Shown here: piece by piece, positions 16,560-25,169 of the stretch
Layout: every line of letters begins with the position of its first letter
Position numbering within the stretch: the stretch's first letter is position 1
From: Methylophilus sp. 13
GTDB lineage: Bacteria > Pseudomonadota > Gammaproteobacteria > Burkholderiales > Methylophilaceae
Direction: 5' to 3'
DNA length: 64,000 nt
NCBI RefSeq assembly: GCF_015354335.1
Contig: NZ_JADKYR010000003.1
Span: forward strand, 62,001-126,000
The notes under the pieces: model-generated
The model's input: only the letters and a program-made list of their open reading frames with translations
Told to the model about the DNA's origin: nothing
Database searches by the model: none
Position numbers and translations under genes: made by a program

Positions 16560-17243
16560 ATGATCTCCACCCTGCAAACAGTCACCGTCGCAGCCATGCC
16601 CGAAGCTTTTGTCTTTGATCCCGCACGCACCGCGCTCATGCTCATCGATATGCAACGCGACTTCATTGAAGAAGGAGGCTTTGGGCAAAGTCTAGGCAAT
16701 GATGTGCGCTTGCTCAAAGCGGCAATTGCCCCCTGCCAGGCCGTGTTGGCGACGGCCAGGGCGCAGGGCATGCTGGTAATCCATACCCGTGAGGGCCACC
16801 GACCAGACATGTCAGACGCCTTTCCAGCCAAAGTGGACCGGGGCGCGCCAAAATTGCGCATCGGCGATCAGGGGCCGATGGGGCGTATCCTGATCCGTGG
16901 CGAACCGGGGCACGAGATTATCCCGGCGCTCTCACCCATCGCTGGCGAACCCATTATCGACAAGCCTGGCAAAGGCGCCTTTTATGCCACCGACCTCGAA
17001 CTGCTATTACGCAAGCGCAACATTGAAGCGCTGATTGTCTGTGGCGTGACGACCGAAGTCTGCGTGCATACCACGGTGCGCGAAGCCAATGACCGCGGTT
17101 TCCGTTGCCTGATTCCTGGCGATTGTTGCGCCTCATACCACCCCGAATTTCACGCCGTCAGCCTGCGCATGTTTGCCGCCCAAGGCGCGATTTTTGGCTG
17201 GGTCACCGATAGCCAGCCACTGGTCAACGCATTGCAAAAATAA
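16560..17243 (+). CDS. biuH: Isochorismatase-like cysteine hydrolase, probable biuret hydrolase
   Basis: The 227-aa protein is a cysteine hydrolase of the isochorismatase superfamily. The Asp-Lys-Cys triad is visible at Asp30 (LIDMQRDF), about Lys138 (DKPGKGAFY) and Cys168 (GVTTEVCVHTT). Strings such as HTREGHRP, RILxRGEPGxxIIP and REANDRG are those of biuret hydrolases, which convert biuret to allophanate plus ammonia. Allophanate hydrolase is encoded downstream, which supports the call. Related alternatives are N-carbamoylsarcosine or ureidoacrylate amidohydrolases. The start is uncertain (16536, 16560 or 16599). Confidence 0.78.
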   Translation: MISTLQTVTVAAMPEAFVFDPARTALMLIDMQRDFIEEGGFGQSLGNDVRLLKAAIAPCQAVLATARAQGMLVIHTREGHRPDMSDAFPAKVDRGAPKLRIGDQGPMGRILIRGEPGHEIIPALSPIAGEPIIDKPGKGAFYATDLELLLRKRNIEALIVCGVTTEVCVHTTVREANDRGFRCLIPGDCCASYHPEFHAVSLRMFAAQGAIFGWVTDSQPLVNALQK

Positions 17244-17277
17244 TCAGGCATCCCGCCATTTGAGGAGAATCCCCATC

Positions 17278-18840
17278 ATGAAAACCGCTTCAGGCATCAA
17301 ACTCTGGTCACCGGGCGACTGGAACGCGCTCTTTGGTTTTGGCACCAATATTCTGGTCAATCTGCTGGTGCTCACCGGCCTGCTCAGGTTTGTGCTCAAA
17401 ATGCCGGATGAGATGGTGTTCGGCCGCATCTTGCCGGCCACCGGGCTCATGCTGTTTCTGAGCACCATGTATTACGCCTGGCTCGCCTATCAACTCGCCA
17501 GGCAGACCGGTCGCAATGATGTGTGTGCGCTGCCTTCAGGGGTCAGCGTTCCGCACATGTTTGTGGTGGTGTTTGTGATCATGTTGCCCATCTCGCTGGC
17601 CAGTGGCGACCCGGTCAAAGGCTGGGAGGCCGGACTGGCCTGGGTGTTTATCCAGAGCTTTGTGCTGATGCTGGGCGGCTTTATTGCGCCGGTGATCCGC
17701 AAAGTCACCCCACGTGCCGCCTTATTGGGCACACTGGCAGGCGTCTCCGTCGCGTTTATCAGTTTGCGCCCGGCGCTGGAGATGTTCATGACGCCCATGG
17801 TAGGCGTGGTCTGCTTCGCCATTATTCTGGCCAGCTGGTTTGGCGGCGTGCGCTATTTCAAAGGCATCCCGGCCGGGCTGGTGGCGATTGCCGCTGGGAC
17901 GCTCATCGCCTGGGGTTCTCACCTGTTCGGGCTCGATTATGCCCACATGAGCCTGAATCACGTCAGCGCCGCCCTTGCCAACTTTGGCTTTTCCATCCCG
18001 CTACCCGCCATCAACCATGTGTTTTCAGGCTTTGAATTTTTAGGTGTGATTCTGGTCACCGCCATCCCGTTTGGCATTTATGACCTGGTTGAGGCAATGG
18101 ACAACGTTGAGAGCGCCGCCGCCGGGGGCGACAGCTTTCCGACAACAAGGGTGTTGACGGCCGACGGCGTGATCAGCCTGATTGGCTGCCTGATGGGCAA
18201 CCCATTTATCAATGCGGTCTACATTGGCCATCCCGGCTGGAAGGCCATGGGCGGCCGCATCGGCTACTCAGCGGCGACCGGCATCATCGTTTTGCTGCTT
18301 TCCTGGCTGGGCATCATCGCCCTCATGGCCTCCTTGATTCCAGTGGTCGCCATTTCGCCTATCTTGCTCTATATCGGCATGCTGATTGGCGCACAAGCGT
18401 TTCAAGAAACGCCCAAGAGCCACGCGCCTGCCATTATCCTGGCCTTTTTGCCACATGTTGCGGCCTGGGGAAAATTGCAAATTGACAACGTCCTCGCCGT
18501 CGCTGGCACCAATGCCGCCACCTTGGGGCTGGATAAACTCGGCCAGGTGGGCGTGCTCTACCACGGGCTGGAGGTGCTGGGTGGTGGCGCCATTTTAGGC
18601 GGCTTGATGCTGGGTGCGATTGCCGCCCTGGTCATAGACCGCAAACTGGCAAAAGCCGCTGGCTTTGCACTGGCAGCGGCGCTGTTTACTTTTTTTGGCC
18701 TCATGCATGGCGAGGCGATCGGCATTGGCCAATCGCTACCGATTGCCGCCAGTTATCTGGTGGTGGCGATCATGCTGTGGCTAAGCAGTAAATATGCGCG
18801 CATTGAGGCCTTGCCCACCGGCCTCAGCAGCCAGCACTAA
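17278..18840 (+). CDS. NCS2-type nucleobase/xanthine-uracil permease family transporter
   Basis: A 520-aa inner-membrane protein with about 12-14 hydrophobic segments and an NCS2-like N-terminal region (WSPGDWNALFGFGTNILVNLL). The family carries uracil, xanthine, guanine or related compounds with protons. Here it lies between the biuret-hydrolase-like and allophanate hydrolase genes, so it probably imports a urea-type or ring-shaped nitrogen compound feeding the pathway. ATG at 17278 has TGAGGAGAAT upstream and follows the hydrolase stop by 34 bp; a longer in-frame start overlapping biuH is less likely. Substrate is not predictable. Confidence 0.85.
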   Translation: MKTASGIKLWSPGDWNALFGFGTNILVNLLVLTGLLRFVLKMPDEMVFGRILPATGLMLFLSTMYYAWLAYQLARQTGRNDVCALPSGVSVPHMFVVVFVIMLPISLASGDPVKGWEAGLAWVFIQSFVLMLGGFIAPVIRKVTPRAALLGTLAGVSVAFISLRPALEMFMTPMVGVVCFAIILASWFGGVRYFKGIPAGLVAIAAGTLIAWGSHLFGLDYAHMSLNHVSAALANFGFSIPLPAINHVFSGFEFLGVILVTAIPFGIYDLVEAMDNVESAAAGGDSFPTTRVLTADGVISLIGCLMGNPFINAVYIGHPGWKAMGGRIGYSAATGIIVLLLSWLGIIALMASLIPVVAISPILLYIGMLIGAQAFQETPKSHAPAIILAFLPHVAAWGKLQIDNVLAVAGTNAATLGLDKLGQVGVLYHGLEVLGGGAILGGLMLGAIAALVIDRKLAKAAGFALAAALFTFFGLMHGEAIGIGQSLPIAASYLVVAIMLWLSSKYARIEALPTGLSSQH

Positions 18841-18883
18841 CCCCGTGCCAGCCACCCTGACCCACACCGGAGCCCTGCCCCAC

Positions 18884-20212
18884 ATGAATTTGAACATTTC
18901 GCATCTGAGCGCCGCTTATCGCGCTGGCAGCCTGAAACCCAGCCAGTTGGTCCGGCAGCTGGCAGAAAAAATCCATGCCGAGGATACGCACCATGTCTGG
19001 ATTGACCGGGTCAGCCTGGAAGAGATGCTGATCTACGCCTGCCAACTGGAGGCGATGGACCCGACCAGCCTGCCTTTGTACGGCATCCCGTTTGCCATCA
19101 AAGACAATATCGACCTGGCCGGATATCCGACCACGGCCGCTTGCCCGGACTTTGCCTACACGGCCGACCAACATGCCACGGTGGTCAGAAAACTGATTGC
19201 CGCGGGCGCGATCCCGGTCGGCAAAACCAATCTGGATCAATTTGCCACCGGCCTGGTCGGCGTACGCTCGCCGTATGGCGCCTGCAAAAACAGCATTGAT
19301 CCTGACTACATTTCCGGCGGCTCCAGTTCGGGTTCTGCCGTGGCAGTTGCGCTGGGCATGGCCAGTTTTAGCCTGGGCACAGACACGGCAGGTTCTGGAC
19401 GGATCCCGGCCGCGTTTAACAATCTGGTTGGCATCAAACCGACCTGCGGCCTGCTTAGCACGCATGGGGTGGTGCCGGCCTGCCGTTCACTCGATTGCGT
19501 CTCTATTTTTGCCGGTACCGCCGAAGAGGCACGCGCCGTGTTGCAAGTCGCGCAAGGAGAAGACCACGAGGATGCCTATTCACGGCGGGCACCCGCGCAG
19601 GCAGTGCACACTTTTCCACCCCGCTTTCGCTTTGGCGTGCCCCGGACTGAGCAACTGAATTTTTTTGGCAACCCCGAGACGCCCGCGTTGTTTGCCCACG
19701 CCGTACAAGCACTGACCGCGATAGGCGGGCAAGCCGTCGAAATAGATTTTTCGGTATTTCTCAACACGGCGCGCTTGCTTTATGAGGGCGCCATCGTCGC
19801 CGAGCGCTATGCCGCCATCCGGCCCTTTATTGAATCACACGCAGAGGCCATGCACCCGGTGACGCGTAGCATCATTCAGGGGGCCAGCAAATTCAGTGCA
19901 GCCGACGCCTATGCCACGCTATACCAGCTCAAAGCCAACCAGGCGCAGGCCCAGCAATGCTGGGATGAGGTTGACCTGCTGGTCACGCCGACGGCAGGCA
20001 CGATTTACACCATACAAGAAGTGGAACAGGACCCGATCCAGACTAATAGCAACCTGGGCTATTACACCAACTTTATGAACCTGCTGGATTTGTCTGCTAT
20101 CGCCCTCCCGGCTGGATTCCAGCACAACGGCCTGCCGTTTGGCATTACGCTCTGCTCACCGGCTTTTCATGACCTTGCGCTGGTTGAACTGGCGCAACGG
20201 CTAGGCCGCTAA
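18884..20212 (+). CDS. atzF: Allophanate hydrolase, amidase domain only
   Basis: The 442-aa amidase-signature protein has Lys73 (FAIKDN), Ser147-149 (SGGSSSGSA) and Ser171 (GTDTAGSGRIPA). The last motif and the SLDCVSIFA string are typical of allophanate hydrolase (AtzF, or the urea amidolyase amidase half), which cleaves allophanate to ammonia and CO2. AtzF is normally about 600 aa with an extra C-terminal domain; here that domain is encoded as the next gene. ATG at 18884 follows the permease stop by 43 bp. It completes the pathway begun by AtzE/AtzH and the biuret-hydrolase-like enzyme. Confidence 0.9.
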   Translation: MNLNISHLSAAYRAGSLKPSQLVRQLAEKIHAEDTHHVWIDRVSLEEMLIYACQLEAMDPTSLPLYGIPFAIKDNIDLAGYPTTAACPDFAYTADQHATVVRKLIAAGAIPVGKTNLDQFATGLVGVRSPYGACKNSIDPDYISGGSSSGSAVAVALGMASFSLGTDTAGSGRIPAAFNNLVGIKPTCGLLSTHGVVPACRSLDCVSIFAGTAEEARAVLQVAQGEDHEDAYSRRAPAQAVHTFPPRFRFGVPRTEQLNFFGNPETPALFAHAVQALTAIGGQAVEIDFSVFLNTARLLYEGAIVAERYAAIRPFIESHAEAMHPVTRSIIQGASKFSAADAYATLYQLKANQAQAQQCWDEVDLLVTPTAGTIYTIQEVEQDPIQTNSNLGYYTNFMNLLDLSAIALPAGFQHNGLPFGITLCSPAFHDLALVELAQRLGR

Positions 20213-20240
20213 CCGCGCTAAAAAATACAAGGAAACACGC

Positions 20241-20648
20241 ATGTCCATGATAGAAGTCGCCGTCTGCGGCGCGCATATGCAAGGCCTGCCACTCAACCCG
20301 CAATTGCAGGCATTGCAGGCCACTTTTGTGCGCGCCACGCATACCTCGGCCGACTACAAACTCTACCACCTGGCCGGCTTTCACCCACCGCGCCCCGGCC
20401 TGGTCAGAGTCAATACAGGCGGCAGCGCAATCGCCCTGGAGATTTGGCAACTGCCGCTGGAGAACTACGGCAAACTGGTTGCCAGCGTCCCGGCCCCGCT
20501 CGGCTTTGGCACCCTTACGCTGCAAGATGGCCAACAAGTGGCCGGTTTTTTGTGTGAAGCCTACGCCAGCGCAACCGCCACGGATATCTCGGTCTTTGGC
20601 GGCTGGCGGGCTTATCTGCATGCACAAAGCCAGGGCAGCAATAAATAG
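20241..20648 (+). CDS. Allophanate hydrolase C-terminal domain as a separate protein
   Basis: The 135-aa product corresponds to the C-terminal domain of allophanate hydrolase (EVAVCGAHMQGLPLNPQL at the start; KLYHLAGFHPPRPGLVRV; FGTLTLQDGQQVAGFLCE), a gamma-glutamylcyclotransferase-like fold. In fused enzymes this domain acts on the decarboxylation step. It has its own start with AAGGAAA upstream, 28 bp after the atzF stop in another frame, and no sign of degradation, so the split is probably functional. It ends the operon. Confidence 0.85.
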   Translation: MSMIEVAVCGAHMQGLPLNPQLQALQATFVRATHTSADYKLYHLAGFHPPRPGLVRVNTGGSAIALEIWQLPLENYGKLVASVPAPLGFGTLTLQDGQQVAGFLCEAYASATATDISVFGGWRAYLHAQSQGSNK

Positions 20649-20751
20649 CGCCCGCCTCCAGGCCGCATGAAAAACCAATTCATTTTTCATCTGGTCGTAA
20701 CGGCGAATCAGTGCAGATCAAGCCATTGATTTAATAGGGAGATTGGCACAC

Positions 20752-20970
20752 TCAATGTTCTTTTGCCATTGACTGATGGCATTCGTCGGGCGCTGCTCGA
20801 GCAGTCCGTGCCTGTGGCTCTATCCAGGTAATGTGCGCGCCGCTGGTGTGCGCAATCTGATCCAGTTGTGCGATCTCGTGTGCGGAGCGTTGCCGGCGGT
20901 TAAGCTTGAAGCCCAATCCGGCCTTCAAGATGCGGATTAACTGTGTGGTGGGCTGATGATCAAAGCGCAT
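20752..20970 (-). CDS. Small hypothetical protein
   Basis: A 72-aa basic frame (MRFDHQPTTQLIRILKAGLG...) with AAAGG about 9 nt before ATG. It has a plausible helical segment and no signal peptide or Cys. I do not recognise it. It lies alone between the atzF operon and the small Ala/His-rich protein gene, in a region with several decayed genes, so it may be real or a remnant. Confidence 0.4.
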   Translation of the reverse strand: MRFDHQPTTQLIRILKAGLGFKLNRRQRSAHEIAQLDQIAHTSGAHITWIEPQARTARAAPDECHQSMAKEH

Positions 20971-21057
20971 GGAATGGGCCTTTCATAAGCGTGTGCATAA
21001 ACATAAGCAGTATCCGTCGTATCGCCGGTTGGCCGCATACGGAGACACCAGCGTCAG

Positions 21058-21079
21058 CAATCCCGCCTAAGCGGGATTG
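21058..21079 (-). terminator. Hairpin downstream of the small Ala/His-rich protein gene
   Basis: CAATCCCGC/GCGGGATTG forms a perfect 9-bp stem with a 4-nt loop 30 bp after the stop codon. The T-run is poor, so termination may be partial. Confidence 0.55.
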
Positions 21080-21108
21080 TTGCGGTCAGCATTGCATAAA
21101 TGCCTGAC

Positions 21109-21312
21109 TCATTTTTCATGGCAATTGCAGGCAGACTGCGTTTTCTGCTGGGCCGAGTTGCAGGCTTCCATCGCTTTTTTTGCACTTTCTTTGGCTTCTG
21201 AAACATTATTTTTATGATAGCTCTCTGATGCATTGAGATGATGTTTGGCGGCCGCTTCATGATCCGTCGCAGCTTGTTGATGTAATCCACTGGCTTGATT
21301 GGAAATTGACAT
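21109..21312 (-). CDS. Small Ala/His/Lys-rich helical protein
   Basis: A 67-aa hydrophilic, strongly helical protein (DHEAAAKHHLNASESYHKNN, then AKKAMEACNSAQQKTQS) with several His and three Cys near the end (ACNSA, SACNCHEK). AAAGGATT lies 6 nt before ATG, a good ribosome-binding site. Small proteins of this AAxHHxxAxxHH character are common in environmental proteobacteria, often near stress genes, but I know no established function. A hairpin follows the gene. Confidence 0.7.
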   Translation of the reverse strand: MSISNQASGLHQQAATDHEAAAKHHLNASESYHKNNVSEAKESAKKAMEACNSAQQKTQSACNCHEK

Positions 21313-21428
21313 GGCGTAAATCCTTTATGTGGTCGATCTGTGTCTGGCCGTTGGAAATTCAACAACCATTCTTTGCAGTCTACCGGGCACGCAAGGGGCT
21401 GTTTGTTCGCTAGCCAACACGGTCTGGC

Positions 21429-21761
21429 TTATTCAGTCGTGACCCCGTCAAAGGGCAGCTTCGAGACATCTGCATACACGCGCAGATGACAGACGGTGCC
21501 CTCTTGATGACTGGGTGGCGAGTAGAGGCTGTGTAGTTTCAAGTCCAGTTTGCCCGTATTGATCAGGTGATGATGGCCCCCGGCTGGCACCATCATCGCA
21601 TATCCTTGTTCAACTTCTGCGGTGAAGCCATGGATGATGATGTGCGCCCTTTTACACGCGTAAAAACTGGTCTTGCATCTATACTTCAAAGCCGGTTTCC
21701 TCGCCCGGTTTGAGTGTGACCAGAAGCAACTGGCTATACTGTCCTGTGGATACCACCCGCC
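21429..21761 (-). pseudogene. Broken cupin-domain protein gene
   Basis: Minus-strand translation shows a typical small cupin in pieces. The N-terminal part (VVSTGQYSQLLLVTLKPGEE) is in one frame, which then meets TAG at 21679-21681 and TAA at 21652-21654. The C-terminal part (MMVPAGGHHHLINTG, then LKLHSLYSPPSHQEGTV) is in another frame. No start codon fits the front part. At least one frameshift plus stop codons shows the gene is dead. Intact relatives are single-domain metal-binding cupins of about 110 aa. Confidence 0.75.
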
Positions 21762-21957
21762 TGCAGTCTGTATTCATCCTGAAATCTGTATTCAGCAAAG
21801 TGGCTTGATGAAGATTCTGCATATATCCATGCATCACGATTTCCTAAGCGCGCCGTCATGCCACAGAGGGTGAGCAAGAGCTCGCCGAACTGGCCCACTT
21901 CAGGAGGCAGATCACGAACAGGTGGCCTTTACCAGTTGAAAGACCAGGTCATGCGGT

Positions 21958-22173
21958 TCAATGGTGTTTGATCTCCTGTACCGACTGGGCAAACGCATTG
22001 ATTTGCTGATTGGCCTCTTGCTTGTTGATGCCGTAAATTTGCTGCAGTTTTTCTACGAGAATCTCCCGCTTGCCCGCAATGTCATAAATATTGTCCTGGG
22101 TCAGACGCCCCCATTTGCCGAGAATCACCGTTTCCAGCGCCTTCTAGTCCGCTTGTATCTCGCTCCATTCCAT
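21958..22173 (-). pseudogene. CsbD-family stress protein gene with an internal stop
   Basis: The minus-strand frame from ATG at 22173 reads MEWSEIQAD, then TAG (22144-22146), then KALETVILGKWGRLTQDN, YDIAGKREILVEKLQQIYGI and a short tail. This is the CsbD pattern (WxxIxxxWKxLxxxIxxKWGKLT, DxxxIxGKRExLxxKIQxxYG). The stop falls where CsbD proteins have Trp, so one TGG-to-TAG change explains it. The rest of the 71-residue frame is intact. Confidence 0.8.
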
Positions 22174-22369
22174 ACTCGCTCTAGACTTTATCCAGCATGA
22201 ATAGGCGATACACCTCGATTTGAGACTTCAGAATGGGGCGCTGAGCGATGGAGCTCGCAATAAACAAGGTTGACATACTGCGCGAGGAGATAATGCCTTT
22301 GTAGTCATCAACCACCATTCACAAAACACTCAAGGCGCGCTCGATGCACGCACTTAAGCCAGGCATGTG
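22174..22369. other. Stretch with no recognisable gene
   Basis: Both strands were read. Only short frames interrupted by stops are present and no family was recognised. It lies between a dead CsbD gene and a frameshifted regulator gene, so it may be decayed coding sequence. Confidence 0.4.
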
Positions 22370-23067
22370 TTATTCAATATACTGATTTTTGTCGGCACTT
22401 TGGCAGACGCTATTACGCCATTCTTTTGACAAGTGGCGCCGATTGCCAGGATAGTGATCTTCAAGGCCACTGATCTCCACAATACGATCCACCAGAAAGA
22501 TTCTAAATGCCTGATCTCACACCACGCGGCAATGGACCAACGCGAATCGACGAACCCTAAAATAAGCGGCCAGATCACATACGCCAAAGTGTCACCCGTT
22601 TTGTTGATATAAGCCACTTTGAGTTTTTTTTGCTCGCGCATGGCATAACGCACTACGCCTGAATCAAAATCTACGACAAATGGTCTTTCGCCGACATAAA
22701 GCATGTCATCCTCCATGAATAGTTTCATGTCCGCAGGAATGACTGCTCCAATCTTTGCCAGTGCATTTTGAGCTCCAAGCGCGAGCGCTTGATCTGTTTG
22801 TTGACTCACCCATTGCGCACCTGCGACCAAAGCTTGCAATTCGTCTTCATTGAATGTCATCGGCGGCAGCAAAAATCCAGGCTTTAACATGTACCCTACG
22901 CCTGCTGCGCCATCAATTTTGGCACCCATGGCCTGCAACGTTGCAATATCACGGCGAATTGTTCGCAACGAGACATTGGTTTCTTGCGCCAGCATTGCGC
23001 CGGAAACACTCCCGCGATGTCGACGCAACACTTGCATCAGTTCGTTGAGGCGATGGCTACGAGACAT
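22370..23067 (-). pseudogene. WYL-domain transcriptional regulator (YafY type), frameshifted
   Basis: An N-terminal HTH_11 domain (RLNELMQVLRRHRGSVSGAM, then RTIRRDIATLQAMG) is followed by a WYL domain (VWPLxLGF-type motif seen as VIWPLILGFVDSR, then SIAAWCEIR). After AAWCEIR near position 22510 the open frame turns into non-family sequence. Shifting frame by one base restores the expected ending (AFRIFLVDRIVEISGLEDHY, then RRHLSKEW), with a stop at 22370. This indicates a single-base indel or a sequencing error. The start is 2 bp after the oxidoreductase stop codon, so the two genes form one unit. Confidence 0.85.
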
Positions 23068-23069
23068 TG

Positions 23070-24002
23070 TTACTCCATGGCGATAACACCTTTGCCCCCT
23101 ATTTTGAGTCCACCCTCAATTTCACTCATCAGATTTACACCATCGATGAGCGATACGATTCTGCCAATCGGTAATTGGAGCTTTCCGAGTTCCGCCGCTT
23201 TTGCGACCTTGCCCAAAGTATACTCGCTCGGACTGCCTATCAGCACCTGGTAGTTTTTCGAGAAAATCGCCCGCAGGAATTTCATTGGTTTCGGGTCAAG
23301 GTCAAGAAATACACCATTTTTCTTGAGCAGCTTCATCCCTGTGCTTGCGGAAATGGTTGTTGAGGTATCGTAGACAATATCGAACTTTTGCGTCAGGGCA
23401 TGCAAATCCACTTTTCGATAGTCGTAGACATGGGCTAATCCCATTTTTTGCATTTTTTCCATATCTTCACGGCGGCAGCTGCCAGAGACGATGGCCCCCA
23501 GCATCTGCGCGATCTGAATCGTTGCTATCCCAACAGCCCCGGCACAACCGTTCACAAATACATGTTGACCAGCCCTCAGGCGGGATTTTTCCACCAACCC
23601 TCTCCACGCCATAATGCCAGGCGTCGCCAAACAGGCTGCATCCTCAAACGAGACTGTATCCGGTTTGTGTGTCACAAAGGACTCATTGGTGACTAGCATC
23701 TCGCCGAACGCGCCTGCCTGTTTCAGTCGTGCCATGCCAAACACATGGTCGCCTGGAGCAAAGCGTGTCACCCCTCTACCAGTTGAAATCACCGTCCCCG
23801 AGAAGTCCAAACCCATTGCCCGAGGGAAGGTGTTTCCGGTCAGGATTTTCATCGTGCCATTGCGTAACTTCCAGTCGATGGGGTTGATTGCAGCATATTT
23901 CACCTTCACAAGTAGCTGGCCCTTGCCGGGAGCTTCCACTTCAAACTCCTCCAGGCGCATCATACTTGCCCCGCCATATTGATGGTACTGAATGCGCTTC
24001 AT
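23070..24002 (-). CDS. Zinc-independent medium-chain dehydrogenase / quinone oxidoreductase
   Basis: The 310-aa protein is of the quinone-oxidoreductase-like MDR group. The N-terminal GroES-like domain shows AAINPIDWKLRNG and FPRAMGLDFSGTV; the NADPH-binding fold carries VFVNGCAGAVGIATIQIA. Structural zinc Cys ligands are absent, as usual in this group. It likely reduces quinones or enones with NADPH in the cytosol. ATG at 24002 gives the family start MKRIQYHQYG. It is coupled to the broken WYL regulator gene that follows. Confidence 0.88.
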   Translation of the reverse strand: MKRIQYHQYGGASMMRLEEFEVEAPGKGQLLVKVKYAAINPIDWKLRNGTMKILTGNTFPRAMGLDFSGTVISTGRGVTRFAPGDHVFGMARLKQAGAFGEMLVTNESFVTHKPDTVSFEDAACLATPGIMAWRGLVEKSRLRAGQHVFVNGCAGAVGIATIQIAQMLGAIVSGSCRREDMEKMQKMGLAHVYDYRKVDLHALTQKFDIVYDTSTTISASTGMKLLKKNGVFLDLDPKPMKFLRAIFSKNYQVLIGSPSEYTLGKVAKAAELGKLQLPIGRIVSLIDGVNLMSEIEGGLKIGGKGVIAME

Positions 24003-24132
24003 GCGAACACGCTTTGTTTCTGGATAGTTGCACACTTGTTCATATTCATTTCGATGGAGTATTGAAATGCTTACTATAAACAGTGCGCATGCCAGATTTT
24101 GTCACCATCTTCAACATATTTAACCAATAAAT

Positions 24133-24160
24133 AAAGCCCATTGTTTAAGCAATGGGCTTT
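24133..24160. terminator. Bidirectional Rho-independent terminator
   Basis: AAAGCCCATTG/CAATGGGCTTT forms a perfect 11-bp stem with a 6-nt loop and A/T runs on both sides. It ends the TetR-controlled operon on the minus strand. Confidence 0.85.
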
Positions 24161-24203
24161 ATGCCTGTAAATGTAATGTCACATTTTCAGGCTGAGGTTT
24201 CAC

Positions 24204-25079
24204 TTAATTTGCCTGCAAGTATTGGGATATGGTCTTTTTTAAATCCTCTGGATTATCCACGCTGAGGAAATGTCCAGAACCTGTGATGGTCTCAAGCGTT
24301 GCGTTTGGTACTTTCTTCCAAGTCAAATATCTTTCGGCTTGTCTTGACCAGTCATTTTCTCCGTATATCAGCATTACAGGGCTTTTGATCTTATGATATT
24401 GATCAGTGGCCTGCGCCCAACTGCGCCAGTTTTTTAATATGTTCCTGCCAAGAAAACTGTAGCCCGGCCGATGTCCTGTTTTATCAAACATTTTCATTAA
24501 CCAGGTTGGGATTTTTTTGATTCTTGTGACGCCGCCATTCATCACCAGGCTCAAGAAAAATCGATTCTCAAGTGCAGCAAAAATCGCCCCATTGATGGGA
24601 ATTGAGTAATTCCACATCATAAAGTTGGCAATAACGTTGCCACGCCGGATGCCATCTGCGTAACGCGTTTCATAATCGTATGTATTGACCGCAATCACCT
24701 GCTTAATCTTATCTGGGATTTGTGCAGCGACCGTGAGAGACAGTGTCGCGCCAATAGACTCACCAATTAAGGTGAGATTGGTCAAATTCAGCTGATCAAT
24801 TAAATCAAGCACAGAGGCTCTCAAATAGGGCTCGTCGTAGTTGATTTTCTTATTGATGGACGATTGACCGTGGCCAGGCAAATCGATGGCATAGACGGTA
24901 AATTTGCTCGCATAAAATGGAATCATCTCGCTAAACAACTCAATTTGCGTTCTGATCGTATGCATTAAAAGCAGCGGTTCTCCACTCCCTGTTTTAATGA
25001 CTCGAACCGTTTCTCCATCTTTAAGCGTGACAAAAAATTCCTCTCCGTTAAATTTAAGATCTGTTGGTGCATCACTCAT
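24204..25079 (-). CDS. Alpha/beta hydrolase
   Basis: A 291-aa cytosolic alpha/beta-hydrolase fold enzyme. The nucleophile elbow is GESIG, the acid is probably in YGENDWS, and the catalytic His is in GSGHFL. DLPGHGQS is also typical. ATG at 25079 has AGGGAG upstream. It is the last gene of the operon (SDR, periplasmic hydrolase, MFS, KAS-II, this hydrolase), before the strong terminator. The substrate could be an ester, lactone or thioester; the sequence does not decide. Confidence 0.88.
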   Translation of the reverse strand: MSDAPTDLKFNGEEFFVTLKDGETVRVIKTGSGEPLLLMHTIRTQIELFSEMIPFYASKFTVYAIDLPGHGQSSINKKINYDEPYLRASVLDLIDQLNLTNLTLIGESIGATLSLTVAAQIPDKIKQVIAVNTYDYETRYADGIRRGNVIANFMMWNYSIPINGAIFAALENRFFLSLVMNGGVTRIKKIPTWLMKMFDKTGHRPGYSFLGRNILKNWRSWAQATDQYHKIKSPVMLIYGENDWSRQAERYLTWKKVPNATLETITGSGHFLSVDNPEDLKKTISQYLQAN

Positions 25080-25169
25080 TTCATTCTCCCTTATCAAATT
25101 AATTAGTACTTATCATTGCGAGTGAAGTGATATTTAAGTGATCACCCCCCCAGGTTTGATCCATCATGC

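Noticed and set aside
21961-22200. 79-codon plus-strand frame
   Set aside because: The opposite strand gives a clear CsbD match, so this frame is its shadow.
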